From Paraburkholderia caribensis (GTDB lineage: Bacteria; Pseudomonadota; Gammaproteobacteria; Burkholderiales; Burkholderiaceae), in assembly GCF_002902945.1 (NCBI RefSeq), contig NZ_CP026102.1, positions 1,178,001 through 1,242,000 of the forward strand: DNA of 64,000 nt. Direction: 5' to 3'. The translations under genes were made by a program, and so were the position numbers. This document shows, piece by piece, positions 8,192 through 16,877 of the stretch (its first letter is position 1; each line of letters begins with the position of its first letter). The notes beneath the pieces were generated by a model that searched no databases, had not been told where the DNA came from, and saw only the letters and a list, made by a program, of their open reading frames with translations.

Positions 8192-8335
8192 GCTGTGCGC
8201 CGGCGCGTCATGAACCCACGCGCGGCAAATAGCTGCGGGATGGACGGGCTCGCACTCCTTGCGGACTTCGAATTGCATCGAGCCGTTGCCATGGTCGGTT
8301 TCCGCCATCTCGGCGATCGTTTCGCCGCCTTTGAT
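8171..8335 (-). CDS. Small coding-like ORF, possibly starting at ATC
   Basis: On the minus strand an open frame follows a TAA at 8351-8353. A strong Shine-Dalgarno, AAGGAG (8341-8346), stands five bases before an ATC codon at 8335, and the frame runs 54 codons to a TGA inside the grxC terminator. The first in-frame ATG is at 8308 (45 residues). Codon third positions are strongly G/C, and the peptide is protein-like (GNGSMQFEVRKECEPVHP), with two cysteines. No family is recognised. The ATC start is inferred only from the ribosome binding site spacing. Confidence 0.4.
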   Translation of the reverse strand: MKGGETIAEMAETDHGNGSMQFEVRKECEPVHPAAICRAWVHDAPAHSKKPRTA

Positions 8336-8438
8336 GTTGGCTCCTTCTTGTTACAGGGCTTCGCCTATTTGCCTTTTACGCGCGCAATGGTGTTGTGATG
8401 CGTGGATGGCTGGATGGCATGGCGCCACGCTGCCGCGC

Positions 8439-8675
8439 TCATGGACGGCGCTTTTTCCACGCGTAATCGGCGGGCGGATCGGACGCGCCGGGCTTGCCGA
8501 CCGAGCGCGGGTTCTCGCTGCAGAGCGTGACGAAGCTCACGTCTTCGCCGGCAGCCTGCTGCTTGCGCAGCGTTTCGGTGAATGCGAGCGCCTGGGTCAT
8601 CTGGTCGGCGGCGAACCGCTCGAAGCGAGCGGTTCCCGTCGACGTGCCTTGTTCCAGCCAATACACGACGAACAT
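8439..8675 (-). CDS. Conserved hypothetical protein, 78 residues
   Basis: This small soluble protein begins MFVVYWLEQGTSTGTARFE and has a helical middle with ADQMTQALAFTETLRKQQ and a basic tail WKKRRP. Its codon usage matches true genes of the region, with G/C third positions. It sits between the terminator region of grxC and the phosphoesterase gene, 31 bases from the stop of the latter and on the same strand. It could be read through from that gene. I do not recognise a family or function. Confidence 0.65.
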   Translation of the reverse strand: MFVVYWLEQGTSTGTARFERFAADQMTQALAFTETLRKQQAAGEDVSFVTLCSENPRSVGKPGASDPPADYAWKKRRP

Positions 8676-8706
8676 GTGTTTCCTTTCATACGGCTTCGCA
8701 ACGGCA

Positions 8707-10404
8707 TCACGCGAGATCGAGCGCGCCCGTCAGATCGCCGATGGGCGTCAGCCCATTCTGCACGAACGCGCGGTCACGCAGCGCGACGCCATCGAGCGGC
8801 GCCAGGCCATGCACGCGGCTGATCAGACGCAGGATGGAGTTGGTGTCGTACACGCTGTGATCGACATAGCCCTTCTTCGCGAGCGGCGAAATGACGAGCG
8901 CGGGAATGCGAGAGCCCGGCCCCCAGCGGTCGCCCTTGGGAGGCGCGACGTGATCCCACCAGCCGCCGTTTTCATCGTGCGTGACGACGATCACGGTGTT
9001 CTGCCATTGCGGGCCGCGCTGGATATGCTCGATGACGTTCGCGATATGCCGGTCGCCGGACTCGACGTCCGCGTAGCCCGCGTGCATGTTCAGATTGCCC
9101 TGCGGCTTGTAGAAGGTCACAGCGGGCAGGCGTCCCGCGTCGACATCGGCGATGAAGCGGTTGGTGGACGCGTCGTCGCCAACGCCGCCGTCGCGCAGAT
9201 GCCGCGCGCGTGCCGCCGTGCCTGGCGCGAAGTTCGCGAAGTAGTTGAACGGCTGATGGTGATACTGGAAGTCGGGCACGGCACCCGTATCGCGATGATC
9301 GAGCGCGTATTGCCAGGCGCCGCTATACCACGCCCAGTCGACGCCCTTGTCGCTCAGCCGGTCGCCGATCGTCGCGTAGCGCTGCGGCGGCAGCACCTTT
9401 GGGTCGGCCGGATTGGCGAGCGCGGGGTCGCCGCCCTCGGCGGGCCGCACCATGCTCGGCTGATAGGGCGGCGCCATCGTGTTGACTGCATAGCCGTCGG
9501 GCGTGAACAGGCCGTCGCTGACGAACACAGGCGGCCCGTCGAGGGCCGTCTTCGGCGAATTGGGCGCCTGCTTCAGGCGCGTGCCCGTCGGGTCGTCGCC
9601 TTCGACGACGGACACGAGTTTCTTCCCCGGGCCGTTGCCGATGTCCGGCACGAGCGGCGCCTGCGCGGAAATCAGAAAGATGTGGTTTAGCCACGAGCCG
9701 CCGAACGCCGCCATGAAGAAGTTGTCGCACAGCGTGTACTGCTGCGCGAGCGCCCACAGCTTCAGCGATTCGCCGGAACTGCGGTAATGGCCCATCACGA
9801 GGCCGCCCGAATCGCCCCACGCGGCGAATTGATTGTTGCGGCCCGCGTTGATCTGCATCTGGTTCTGATAGAAGCGGTGCACGAGGTCGCGGGTGATCAC
9901 GCTGTTCGGCAGCGGCGCGCCGTGCGCGTCGGTCAGATGGAATGGCTGGTTCCGCAATCCGGTGATATCGCGCTCGGCAATCATGTAGCGCTTGCCGTCG
10001 ACCTCCTGCGCTTGCGGCACGAGTCCGCCCCAGATTTTCGGCAACGTGGCGAGCGGCGTGTTGCCGTCGCGGTCCAATTGCACGTAGCGCTCGGGCGTGA
10101 CGGCGGACAGCGGATACTGTACGCCCGGGAAGTTGCCGTACAGGTTGGCGAAGCTGCGGTTCTCCGCGTAGATCACGACGATGCGCTTGACCTGATCGCG
10201 CAACGCGGCGTCAAGCCGGGCGTCGGCCGCGCTGCGCGGCGCGCCCGTCGAGGCGCTGTCGACTGACTGGCAGCCCGCCAGCGCTAGGCCGAGGCCCGCT
10301 GCTGCAAGCCCGGTGAGGACGCGGCGGCGGTCGGGATCGTCCGGGCGGTCGTCGGTGGGCAGGTCGGCAGCAGCGGGCGGATTGGGGGCGTCGTGCTCGT
10401 TCAT
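8707..10404 (-). CDS. Exported phosphoesterase (phospholipase C / acid phosphatase family), Tat lipoprotein
   Basis: This 565-residue protein of the PF04185 phosphoesterase family hydrolyses phosphate monoesters or phospholipids outside the cytoplasm. It has a twin-arginine signal (DRRRVLTGLAAAG, residues 25-37) running into a lipobox LAGC with C45, so it is probably a Tat-exported lipoprotein. The catalytic metal motif ENRSFANLYG is near residue 80, GDSGGLVMGHY is central, and VTHDENGGWWDHVAPP is the second metal-binding block. The family includes AcpA-type acid phosphatases and non-haemolytic phospholipase C, and the substrate cannot be told from sequence. It appears to be monocistronic, with 296 bases upstream showing no gene. 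Confidence 0.85.
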   Translation of the reverse strand: MNEHDAPNPPAAADLPTDDRPDDPDRRRVLTGLAAAGLGLALAGCQSVDSASTGAPRSAADARLDAALRDQVKRIVVIYAENRSFANLYGNFPGVQYPLSAVTPERYVQLDRDGNTPLATLPKIWGGLVPQAQEVDGKRYMIAERDITGLRNQPFHLTDAHGAPLPNSVITRDLVHRFYQNQMQINAGRNNQFAAWGDSGGLVMGHYRSSGESLKLWALAQQYTLCDNFFMAAFGGSWLNHIFLISAQAPLVPDIGNGPGKKLVSVVEGDDPTGTRLKQAPNSPKTALDGPPVFVSDGLFTPDGYAVNTMAPPYQPSMVRPAEGGDPALANPADPKVLPPQRYATIGDRLSDKGVDWAWYSGAWQYALDHRDTGAVPDFQYHHQPFNYFANFAPGTAARARHLRDGGVGDDASTNRFIADVDAGRLPAVTFYKPQGNLNMHAGYADVESGDRHIANVIEHIQRGPQWQNTVIVVTHDENGGWWDHVAPPKGDRWGPGSRIPALVISPLAKKGYVDHSVYDTNSILRLISRVHGLAPLDGVALRDRAFVQNGLTPIGDLTGALDLA

Positions 10405-10700
10405 CGGTCAGTCTCCTGGCACAGTGAATCGCAAAAATGGGCAAAGCGGGGCAGGGCGCAAGGCGGCGCGCCCTGGCGTCGGCCGCGCGCCAACCGCATC
10501 GTCGCATTCGTTCAGGGCGCTTCGCAACCCGTTTAGCGGCCTGGCGGGTGGCTGGTGGGTGCGTGGTCAGGCAAGGGTTTGCGTTCTGGATAGCTTGTCG
10601 ATCTGACCTGGCTCAGCCATCCGTCGGGCCAGGCCACACGTTGATGGCGCGCCGGCGGTTCGCCGCGATCATGCACGGCAAACCGGTTCGATTCCAGTGG
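10405..10700. other. Intergenic region between the phosphoesterase start and the yceH stop
   Basis: No gene is seen. The segment must hold the promoter of the leftward phosphoesterase gene and the 3' end of the yceH transcript. A GGTTCGATTCC string near 10687 resembles a tRNA T-loop but has no matching arms. Confidence 0.6.
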
Positions 10701-11405
10701 TTACACGCTTCCGTTCAGGTCATCGAGCGGCACGCCGAGTTCGCCCGCGAGGCGCGTCACAAGTGCCTCGAGCCGTTCGACGCGCTCGCTCAGCTCGCGC
10801 TGCTGCGCGCGCAGCCCTTCGAGCTCGCCGGGTGGCAGCGGATCGTCGGAGAGTGCCCCGGCGCCGATCTGCTCGGCCGTCGGCTCGCCGCACAGCAGAT
10901 GCATCCAGCGGCTCTCGCGCTCGCCCGGCGTGCGCGCCAGCTTGACGACGCGCGGCGGCACATTGGCGGCGAGTTCTTCGAGAAACGCCTCGACGGACGA
11001 CGTATCGGCGAAGCTGTGCAGGCGCGCGGTGGCGAGCCGCAGTTCGGCGGCCGTCTGCGGGCCGCGCAACAACAGCGCGGTCAGCAGCGCCGCCGACTGG
11101 CGCGGCAGTCCGAGCACCCGCTCCATGTTGTGCTCGAAGCGCGGCACGCGGCTGCTGCTGCCTTCGAGCACCAGCGAAAGGCGCTTCATGGAGTTGATCG
11201 CGTCGAGAATCTCGGATTCGCTGACGTTCATCACGGGCGAGCGCGAGGTCTTCTGATTGCAGCCCGACGCGAGGGAATTGAGCGACAGCGGATAGGTGTC
11301 GGGTACGGTGTGCTGCTTCTCGAACAGCACGCCCAGCACGCGGGCTTCGAGCGGCGTCAGGGCGCGCATGGCGGGGCGCGGGGTATCGTCGGTGGTGGAA
11401 TTCAT
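10701..11405 (-). CDS. YceH/DUF480 family protein
   Basis: This 234-residue protein has the DUF480 fold of two winged-helix units. The family signature is MRALTPLEARVLGVLFEKQ, followed by TPDTYPLSLNSL-type sequence (TVPDTYPLSLNSLASGCNQK) and GLPRQSAALLTALLLRGPQT. The C-terminus is a short coiled coil (QQRELSERVERLEALVTRLAGEL is the region, residues about 200-225). ATG 11405 is chosen because upstream codons are unlike the family. The molecular role of YceH is unsettled in the literature I know. It is probably a monocistronic cytoplasmic protein. Confidence 0.88.
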   Translation of the reverse strand: MNSTTDDTPRPAMRALTPLEARVLGVLFEKQHTVPDTYPLSLNSLASGCNQKTSRSPVMNVSESEILDAINSMKRLSLVLEGSSSRVPRFEHNMERVLGLPRQSAALLTALLLRGPQTAAELRLATARLHSFADTSSVEAFLEELAANVPPRVVKLARTPGERESRWMHLLCGEPTAEQIGAGALSDDPLPPGELEGLRAQQRELSERVERLEALVTRLAGELGVPLDDLNGSV

Positions 11406-11528
11406 GGGCAATGGACTCGATAGAAGGCCGCGTGTGCAACGGCGCGAGCACACGGGCTCGCGCGTTAGCATAGTCTATTGCCCCGGCGGCGGGACCGGAA
11501 GTGTCCGGCCGTCGCTGCGTTGCGGGCG

Positions 11529-11693
11529 CTACCGCATGTCGTAGGGGTCGTCGGGCATGTCGAAGACGGTATCGTCCACGTCGAGTTCGATCGAACAGTT
11601 GTCCGCTGGATATGAGCGACCAGGATGCCACTGTCCCGTCGAGCACGCGTCACGTCGCGCGCCGTGCGGGCCCGCCGTGCCGATGACAGGCTG
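11529..11693 (-). pseudogene. Coding-like fragment without a start codon (C-terminal remnant?)
   Basis: Between a TGA at 11694-11696 and a TAG at 11529-11531 the minus strand has 54 open codons. The last 25 or so have almost only G/C third bases and read as an acidic tail, CSIELDVDDTVFDMPDDPYD. There is no ATG, GTG or TTG before the two Met codons near the end, so it cannot be translated as it stands. It looks like the 3' end of a lost gene. No family is recognised. Confidence 0.3.
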
Positions 11694-11773
11694 TCACAGG
11701 CCGCGCGGTACACTGCAGGCTTGCCATTCGTCCATACTGAACGACACACAGGTGCCACCCAAAGGAGAGTCGC

Positions 11774-12199
11774 ATGCGTACCAGCGCCCGTAATCATTTC
11801 GCCGGCCAGGTCACGGCCGTCAAGGCCGGCGCCGTCAACGACGAAATCACGCTCCGCACTCAGGACGGACTCGAAATCGTCGCCGTCATCACGCACGGCA
11901 GTGCGTCGTCGCTCGGACTCGCGGCGGGCAAGCCGGCGTTCGCGCTCGTCAAGGCGTCGTCGGTGATCGTGATGGTCGATGCCGACAGCAGCAAGGTGTC
12001 GGCGCGCAACTGCATCGCGGGCACGGTCGCGTCGGTCACGAAGGGCGCCGTCAACAGCGAGGTCATCATCTCGTCGGCAGGCGGCGCGCAGGTCGCCGCG
12101 ATTGTCACCAACGACAGCGTCGAGCGTCTCGGCCTTGCCAGCGGCAAGGCGGCCGCCGCGATCTTCAAGGCTTCGAGCGTGATCGTCGGCGTCGACTGA
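11774..12199 (+). CDS. Molbindin with two Mop/TOBE domains
   Basis: This 141-residue cytoplasmic molybdate (or tungstate) binding protein is made of two tandem Mop domains. Each begins with an SARN motif: SARNHFAGQVTAVKAGAVND at residue 3 and SARNCIAGTVASVTKGAVNS at residue 76. Each ends with an ASSVIV motif. AAAGGAGAG lies seven bases before the ATG. Proteins like this buffer molybdate in an oligomeric ring. A ModE-like HTH protein follows 312 bases downstream, so the two may together supply what full-length ModE supplies in one chain. No modABC genes are in the window. Confidence 0.92.
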   Translation: MRTSARNHFAGQVTAVKAGAVNDEITLRTQDGLEIVAVITHGSASSLGLAAGKPAFALVKASSVIVMVDADSSKVSARNCIAGTVASVTKGAVNSEVIISSAGGAQVAAIVTNDSVERLGLASGKAAAAIFKASSVIVGVD

Positions 12200-12388
12200 G
12201 CGCCAGTCAAGCATCGGATAGGCGCCGACGCGCTGCGGCAGCACGCACGCCTGACGGCCGATCCATTCGACCTGCGCTGCTACACGACGAACCGCTACGA
12301 CGAAGGCGCGCCCATCCTGTTTTCAGCGGCTGACATTCTGCCCGCGTCGCGTCATGTGAAACGGCTCGGGCTCGTGCTCGAGCTTTGA
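12200..12388 (+). pseudogene. Probable gene remnant in frame with the molbindin stop codon
   Basis: After the molbindin TGA the same frame stays open for 62 codons to a TGA at 12386-12388, without a usable start codon. Third positions are strongly G/C and the peptide is protein-like (DPFDLRCYTTNRYDEG, ILFSAADILPASRHVKRLG). It resembles the C-terminus of a real protein that I cannot place. I read it as the 3' end of a deleted gene. Stop-codon readthrough of molbindin is the less likely alternative. Confidence 0.4.
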
Positions 12389-12511
12389 TGCGGTCGCGGT
12401 GGCCATCGCCGTGAACGTGAGCATGAGCCGCGGCGCACGGGTGCAAGTGCCGATTGAATTCCAGCATATGGCATCGTGTATGCTTGCGCGCATGAGTCAA
12501 CGGCGAACAAC

Positions 12512-12877
12512 ATGAAGACATCGGCACATCCGAAGCCCGAAGTGCGCTTCAGAATGCGCATTCAGCAGGAAGACACGATCGCGCTGGGACCGGGAAAGGT
12601 CGCGCTGCTCGAAGCGGTGCGTGAGCATGGTTCGATTTCGGCGGCGGCGCGCAGCCTGAACATGTCGTATCGGCGCGCCTGGCTGTTGATGGATGAATTG
12701 AACCGCTCGCTGAAATCCCCCGCGACGGTATCCGAGCATGGCGGCCAGAGCGGCGGCGGCAGCGCGCTCACGCCCGTCGGTGAGGAGATCATCCGGCTCT
12801 ATCGCGGCATCGAAGCGCAGGCATACGCCGCCTGTGCCGACGATATCGCCGCGCTCACGAAGATGGTGCGGCGTTGA
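12512..12877 (+). CDS. ModE-like winged-helix protein (HTH domain only)
   Basis: This 121-residue protein matches the N-terminal LysR-like DNA-binding domain of ModE: VALLEAVREHGSISAAAR, LNMSYRRAWLLMDELN and, later, ALTPVGEEIIRLYR. It lacks the C-terminal Mop domains that sense molybdate in E. coli ModE; a separate molbindin lies upstream. The ATG at 12512 overlaps the stop of an eight-codon frame beginning at 12492. It probably regulates molybdenum genes elsewhere, and the co-sensor, if any, is unknown. Confidence 0.85.
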   Translation: MKTSAHPKPEVRFRMRIQQEDTIALGPGKVALLEAVREHGSISAAARSLNMSYRRAWLLMDELNRSLKSPATVSEHGGQSGGGSALTPVGEEIIRLYRGIEAQAYAACADDIAALTKMVRR

Positions 12878-12907
12878 TCGGCGAGTGATTTCGATGTCGC
12901 GTGAAGC

Positions 12908-13538
12908 CTAGCCGTGGCGCAGGCAGAAGCGCGGCGCTCCACCCGATTGGGTGTTCGTCTGCGCATCGGCATTGAGCCGCCCGATCAGTTCGACGAAGCT
13001 CGCGACGCTCGCGGTGCGCAGCGGATGCCACGCAATGTGGCTGCGTTCGCAGACTCGCTTGAGCATGTTCATCGAGTCGTGATCGATGCAGTCGAACCCG
13101 GCCTTCCGCCCACATACACGATACGCATGCGTTCCAGAATCGCCAGCGAGGCCGAACGCCCGGACGGGTCGTCGCCCGCCGTGGCCTGAAGCGTGCGTTC
13201 CAATGCGCTCGCTTCGGCTTGCAGCGTCTTCATGAGCGCGTCCATTTCATCGGGCCGCGCGCGCAACGCGCGGCTTGCGCTTCGTTTGCGAGCATCGACA
13301 GCAATTCGCGCAGCGACGCAGAAGAAAGGCCGCCGGCCATCGACGCAGTGTCCCGCGTCGCCGCGAACATCTGCACGAAGCGCGTGACGCTGCTGCGTAG
13401 ACGCTGGAACGCATCGACTACGTCACGAATCTGCTGCGCGCGCACGTCGGCCGACATCGGCTTGAGCGTGCTGATTTTCCCGGATAGCGCATCCGTTGGC
13501 GCATCGCGACGAGTGCTGCCCACCCCGATCTCCGTCAA
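12908..13538 (-). pseudogene. DUF2325 protein, decayed (frameshifts and internal deletion)
   Basis: Three pieces in different frames add up to the C-terminal half of a DUF2325 protein. A helical segment is at 13230-13538 (MSADVRAQQIRDVVDAFQR), followed by 13069-13266 (helical, ending RIVYVGGRPGS). The last piece, about 12908-13100, reads FDCIDHDSMNMLKRVCERSH to the stop. Intact relatives have about 40 residues between the GGR strand and the CIDHDSMN motif, and these are missing here at a junction where the frame also changes. The N-terminal third is absent too. This is a clear pseudogene; the promoter side ends close to the DMT transporter gene. Confidence 0.82.
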
Positions 13539-13565
13539 ACGGCGATTCGACCGTTGATTCGATAC

Positions 13566-14399
13566 TCAGCGGCGGCTGATCGCAAGCGCGATGCCGCCGA
13601 GTATCGCGGCCGCGCTCAATGCGATTCGCGCGGTCAGCGGTTCGCCGAGCAGCACGATGCCGCCCACGGCGGCGATCAGCGGCACGCTCAGTTGCACGGT
13701 TGCGGCCGTGGCGGCCTTGATTTCCTTCAACGCGGCGTACCAGATCACATAGCCGACACCCGACGTCAACGCGCCGGATATCGCCGCGAAAAGCAGACCC
13801 GTTCTGTCGATCGATGCGCGCGCAAACATCGCGGCGCTGATCGCCGCCGCGAACGGGATGGCGCGCATGAAATTCCCTGCCGTGGTGGCCGTCGGATCGG
13901 CGGCGCGTTTGCCGCGCAGCGAATACGCGCCCCAGGCGACGCCCGCGCACAGCATCAGCAGCGACGCCAGCAGTGGCGGCGCGCTCACGCCGGGCAGCAC
14001 GAGCCCGACGAGCCCCGCGAGCGCGCATGCGAGACCCGTCCATTGCAGCATGCGCAGATGTTCGCCGCGCCAGAGTGCGTAGCCGATCATCGTCGCCTGC
14101 ACCGCGCCGAATAGCAGCAGCGCACCCGTTCCCGCCGACAGCGATACATAGGCGAACGAGAACGCCGCCGCGTAGACGAATAGCGCGAAAGCCGAAAGCC
14201 AGTTACCGGAGATGGCTTGCGACGGGCTGCGGCTGCGCAGAATGATCCACAACACGATAGCCGCTGACACGATGCGCACGGACGTAAACGTCGCGGGATC
14301 GATCGACGTACCCTTCAACGCGATGCGGCATAGCAGCGAATTGCCCGCGAAGGCGAACATGGCGACGATCGTCAGCAAGGCGATGCGCATGCGCGGCAT
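13566..14399 (-). CDS. DMT-superfamily (EamA) inner-membrane exporter
   Basis: The 277-residue protein has about ten hydrophobic segments arranged as two EamA halves (roughly 5-130 and 145-275). Typical features are AGNSLLCRIALKG in the first helix hairpin, AGTGALLLFGAVQATM at the end of the first half, and GEPLTARIALSAAAILGG at the end of the second. Members export amino acids, nucleobases or other small metabolites; the substrate is not deducible. It starts 176 bases from the stop of the flavin oxidase gene on the same strand, with a terminator between them. Confidence 0.88.
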   Translation of the reverse strand: MPRMRIALLTIVAMFAFAGNSLLCRIALKGTSIDPATFTSVRIVSAAIVLWIILRSRSPSQAISGNWLSAFALFVYAAAFSFAYVSLSAGTGALLLFGAVQATMIGYALWRGEHLRMLQWTGLACALAGLVGLVLPGVSAPPLLASLLMLCAGVAWGAYSLRGKRAADPTATTAGNFMRAIPFAAAISAAMFARASIDRTGLLFAAISGALTSGVGYVIWYAALKEIKAATAATVQLSVPLIAAVGGIVLLGEPLTARIALSAAAILGGIALAISRR

Positions 14400-14513
14400 G
14401 GTGCGTTGGGCGCGTTGAGCGGAAAAGGAGCGTGATGGGCGTGCACGCTACTTTAGCGTGAGGCGCTGCAGCCGCGCATGACGCGGTGCAATGTGAAGAG
14501 AACAGAGGCGTTG

Positions 14514-14558
14514 AAAAGCAATGCCGGACAGCAACGCCACCACGATTGCTATCCGGCA
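14514..14558 (-). terminator. Intrinsic terminator after the flavin oxidase gene
   Basis: Reading leftward, a 13-bp stem (14546-14558 with 14522-14534, one G-U pair) and an 11-base loop are followed by TTGCTTTT. It lies 18 bases beyond the oxidase stop. Confidence 0.75.
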
Positions 14559-14575
14559 CGTCACACACGCGGCGT

Positions 14576-15970
14576 TCAGGCCATGGCGGATGGCTTGATG
14601 TTCTGGTTATGGCGGAACAGGTTCTGCGGATCGTAACGGTCTTTCACTGCGACGAGCCGCTCGTAGTTCGGACCATAGGCCGCGCCCACGCGCGCGGATT
14701 CTTCTTCCGTCATGAAGTTCACGTACACGCTGCCGAGCGCGAACGGCGCCGATGCGTCGAAGAACGCGCGCGACCATGCAATGCAGCGCTCGTCGTCGGC
14801 GGCTTCCGTCCAGCGGCCATGCACGTTCATCACGTACTTCGCGTCGCGATTCGAGTAAGCCGTCGCATCGGGCGCCGCGCGCATCGTCTGCCCGCCGATC
14901 GCGCCGAAAAAGATCTCGCACTGAGGCGAAGGCAGATTGGCGATGGCATCGACGAACGCGTCGATCAGGCCGTCGTCGAGCGTTGCGAGATTGTGCGACT
15001 TCCAGTAGTTGCGCGCGCCCGGCGTCAGTAGCGGATCGAAGGCCTGTTGCCACGCGGTGAACGGCATCGGTCCGAGATGTTCGCCGTAGGGCGTGCCGAA
15101 CTTGCGCACTTCATCGACCACGGCTGGACCGTTCGCGACAGGGCCCGTGTAGCAGACCGCAAACGCGATGATCGGCTTGCCGTGCACCTCGGCGGGCAGG
15201 AAGGGCAGCGGCGGCGCGAAGCGCGCGACGGCCCAGACAGTCAACTCGTCGGGCCAGGTTTCGAACGCAGTGCGGTATTTGACGAGCGCGTCGCGCGCCT
15301 GGTCCATTGGCAGCACGACGAGGCCGCCGTAGACCTCGGGTCCCACTTCGTGCAGCTTGAACTCGAACATCGTGACGACGCCGAAATTGCCGCCTCCGCC
15401 GCGAATCGCCCAGAACAGATCTTCATGCGAATCGGCGTTGCAGCGGATCAATTCGCCGTTGGCGGTAACGACGTCAGCGGAAATCAGGTTGTCCACCGTC
15501 ATCCCAAAGCGCCGGCTGATCCAGCCGAACCCGCCGCCGAGCGTGAGGCCCGCGACGCCCGTCGTCGAATTGATGCCGAGCGGCGTGGCGAGCCCGAAGG
15601 CTTGCGCTTCGTGATCGAAGTCGCGCAACAGACAGCCCGGCTCGACATAGGCGCGGCGCGCGACGGGATCGATGCGCGCCGACTTCATCTGCGACAGGTC
15701 GATCACCATGCCGTCGTCGCATACGGCGCTGCCTGCGATATTGTGGCCGCCGCCGCGCACGGCGAGCAGCAACTTGTTGTCGCGCGCGAAATTGACGGCG
15801 CGACGAACATCGGCCGTGCCTGCGCAGCGAACGATGATCGCGGGGCGACGGTCGATCATTCCATTCCAGATGCTGCGTGCTTCATCGAACGTTGGATCGC
15901 CGGGCAATACGACCTGGCCCCGCGTGAGAGCTTTGAATTCGTCGATTGCACTGCTGGACAGATTCGCCAT
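14576..15970 (-). CDS. FAD-linked oxidoreductase, berberine-bridge-enzyme type
   Basis: The 464-residue enzyme belongs to the PCMH/VAO flavoprotein family. The N-terminal FAD domain has RPAIIVRCAGTADVRRAVNF, the pyrophosphate loop RGGGHNIAGSAVCDDGMVID with the His that commonly carries 8-alpha-histidyl FAD, and TTGVAGLTLGGGFGW. A BBE domain closes the protein (YGPNYERLVAVKDRYDPQNL). No signal peptide is present, so it is cytoplasmic. Bacterial members oxidise sugars, alkaloids or polyketides with oxygen; the substrate is unknown here. It starts 907 bases from the next gene. Confidence 0.87.
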   Translation of the reverse strand: MANLSSSAIDEFKALTRGQVVLPGDPTFDEARSIWNGMIDRRPAIIVRCAGTADVRRAVNFARDNKLLLAVRGGGHNIAGSAVCDDGMVIDLSQMKSARIDPVARRAYVEPGCLLRDFDHEAQAFGLATPLGINSTTGVAGLTLGGGFGWISRRFGMTVDNLISADVVTANGELIRCNADSHEDLFWAIRGGGGNFGVVTMFEFKLHEVGPEVYGGLVVLPMDQARDALVKYRTAFETWPDELTVWAVARFAPPLPFLPAEVHGKPIIAFAVCYTGPVANGPAVVDEVRKFGTPYGEHLGPMPFTAWQQAFDPLLTPGARNYWKSHNLATLDDGLIDAFVDAIANLPSPQCEIFFGAIGGQTMRAAPDATAYSNRDAKYVMNVHGRWTEAADDERCIAWSRAFFDASAPFALGSVYVNFMTEEESARVGAAYGPNYERLVAVKDRYDPQNLFRHNQNIKPSAMA

Positions 15971-16877
15971 GCTACACCTCCGGTACGGACAAACAACGTC
16001 CGAACCCCTCGATCATGTCTGATCAAAGTAGTTCGGACGACCTGGCTTTCGTTCAGTAAACGAGGCTGGCCGGCGCGCACAAATTAACGTATACCCGCAC
16101 GCCTTCGCGTGTCATCCGGGTTCCTTTGAATACGGGCTCGAACGGGTGAAAAGCCCGCAAAACAAGGCACTTTCCGCACGGACTCACGGATGGAGTGCTT
16201 CGTAAATAGCGAGTCCGGCTCGCGCCTCACTCACGCCGCGACGTTTCGCCCATGCACCAAATCAACCACGTGAAACCCTAAGCCTGCTGTCTTTTTCATC
16301 GCGCGAGAATCGAACGCATGCGATTGACTCGCGCACACGAGGTGCGGATAGCCGGACGGCCCGTTTCGACAGGTCAGACGAACCCGGCAGCTGCTCCAGC
16401 CTGTGGTTTGTCTTCTGTTACGCTGACCGCCAACTTTCCATCTGTAAGTAAAACGGCGTCAATGCGTAATAGATTGTTCTACTGGCCGTAAGTACAGTAG
16501 ATGGCAGTTGTTCACGTTTTGTATGGTTAACCCCGATTTAAACGTAAACGAACAAAAGAGAACATTGTTGCTGTTGTTTTGATTTCCTTTTTGAACATGG
16601 GTCGTGTGGCCTGTTTTTGAAGTACCCGAATAAGAAAAGCATCGGGACAATGGATCGACAACGGCTTCTCCGGCGCCCCTGGGCGCTATCCCTTGCCCTG
16701 CCTCTCGTCAGCAACCCGGGCCGCGCCTTGCGGCGCCCGGCGTATGCGAACGCCGTATCCGAATCATTGCTGTAGCCGTACCCAAGCATCTGCATTGGCA
16801 TCGACGCCGCGGTTGAACACAGAACAAGCAGAAGAAGAGCGAAGCTGCAACAGAAGCATCGAACAAAGGAGAGCAAT
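15971..16877. other. Long intergenic region upstream of the glycerol-type ABC operon
   Basis: No convincing gene is present in these 907 bases. The stretch 16430-16640 is clearly AT-richer than its surroundings and holds an inverted repeat, CTACTG (16479-16484) and CAGTAG (16495-16500), followed by TTTAAACGTAAACGAAC near 16537. This is a plausible promoter and operator region for glpS. The rest shows no structure I can name. Confidence 0.55.

Noticed and set aside
10684..10702. GGTTCGATTCC string resembling a tRNA T-loop
   Set aside because: The flanking bases do not pair well as a T-arm, and no anticodon arm, D-arm or acceptor stem can be drawn around it.
12492..12515. Eight-codon frame overlapping the ModE-like start (ATGA)
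   Set aside because: It is too short to judge and has no clear ribosome binding site; kept only as a remark in the gene entry.
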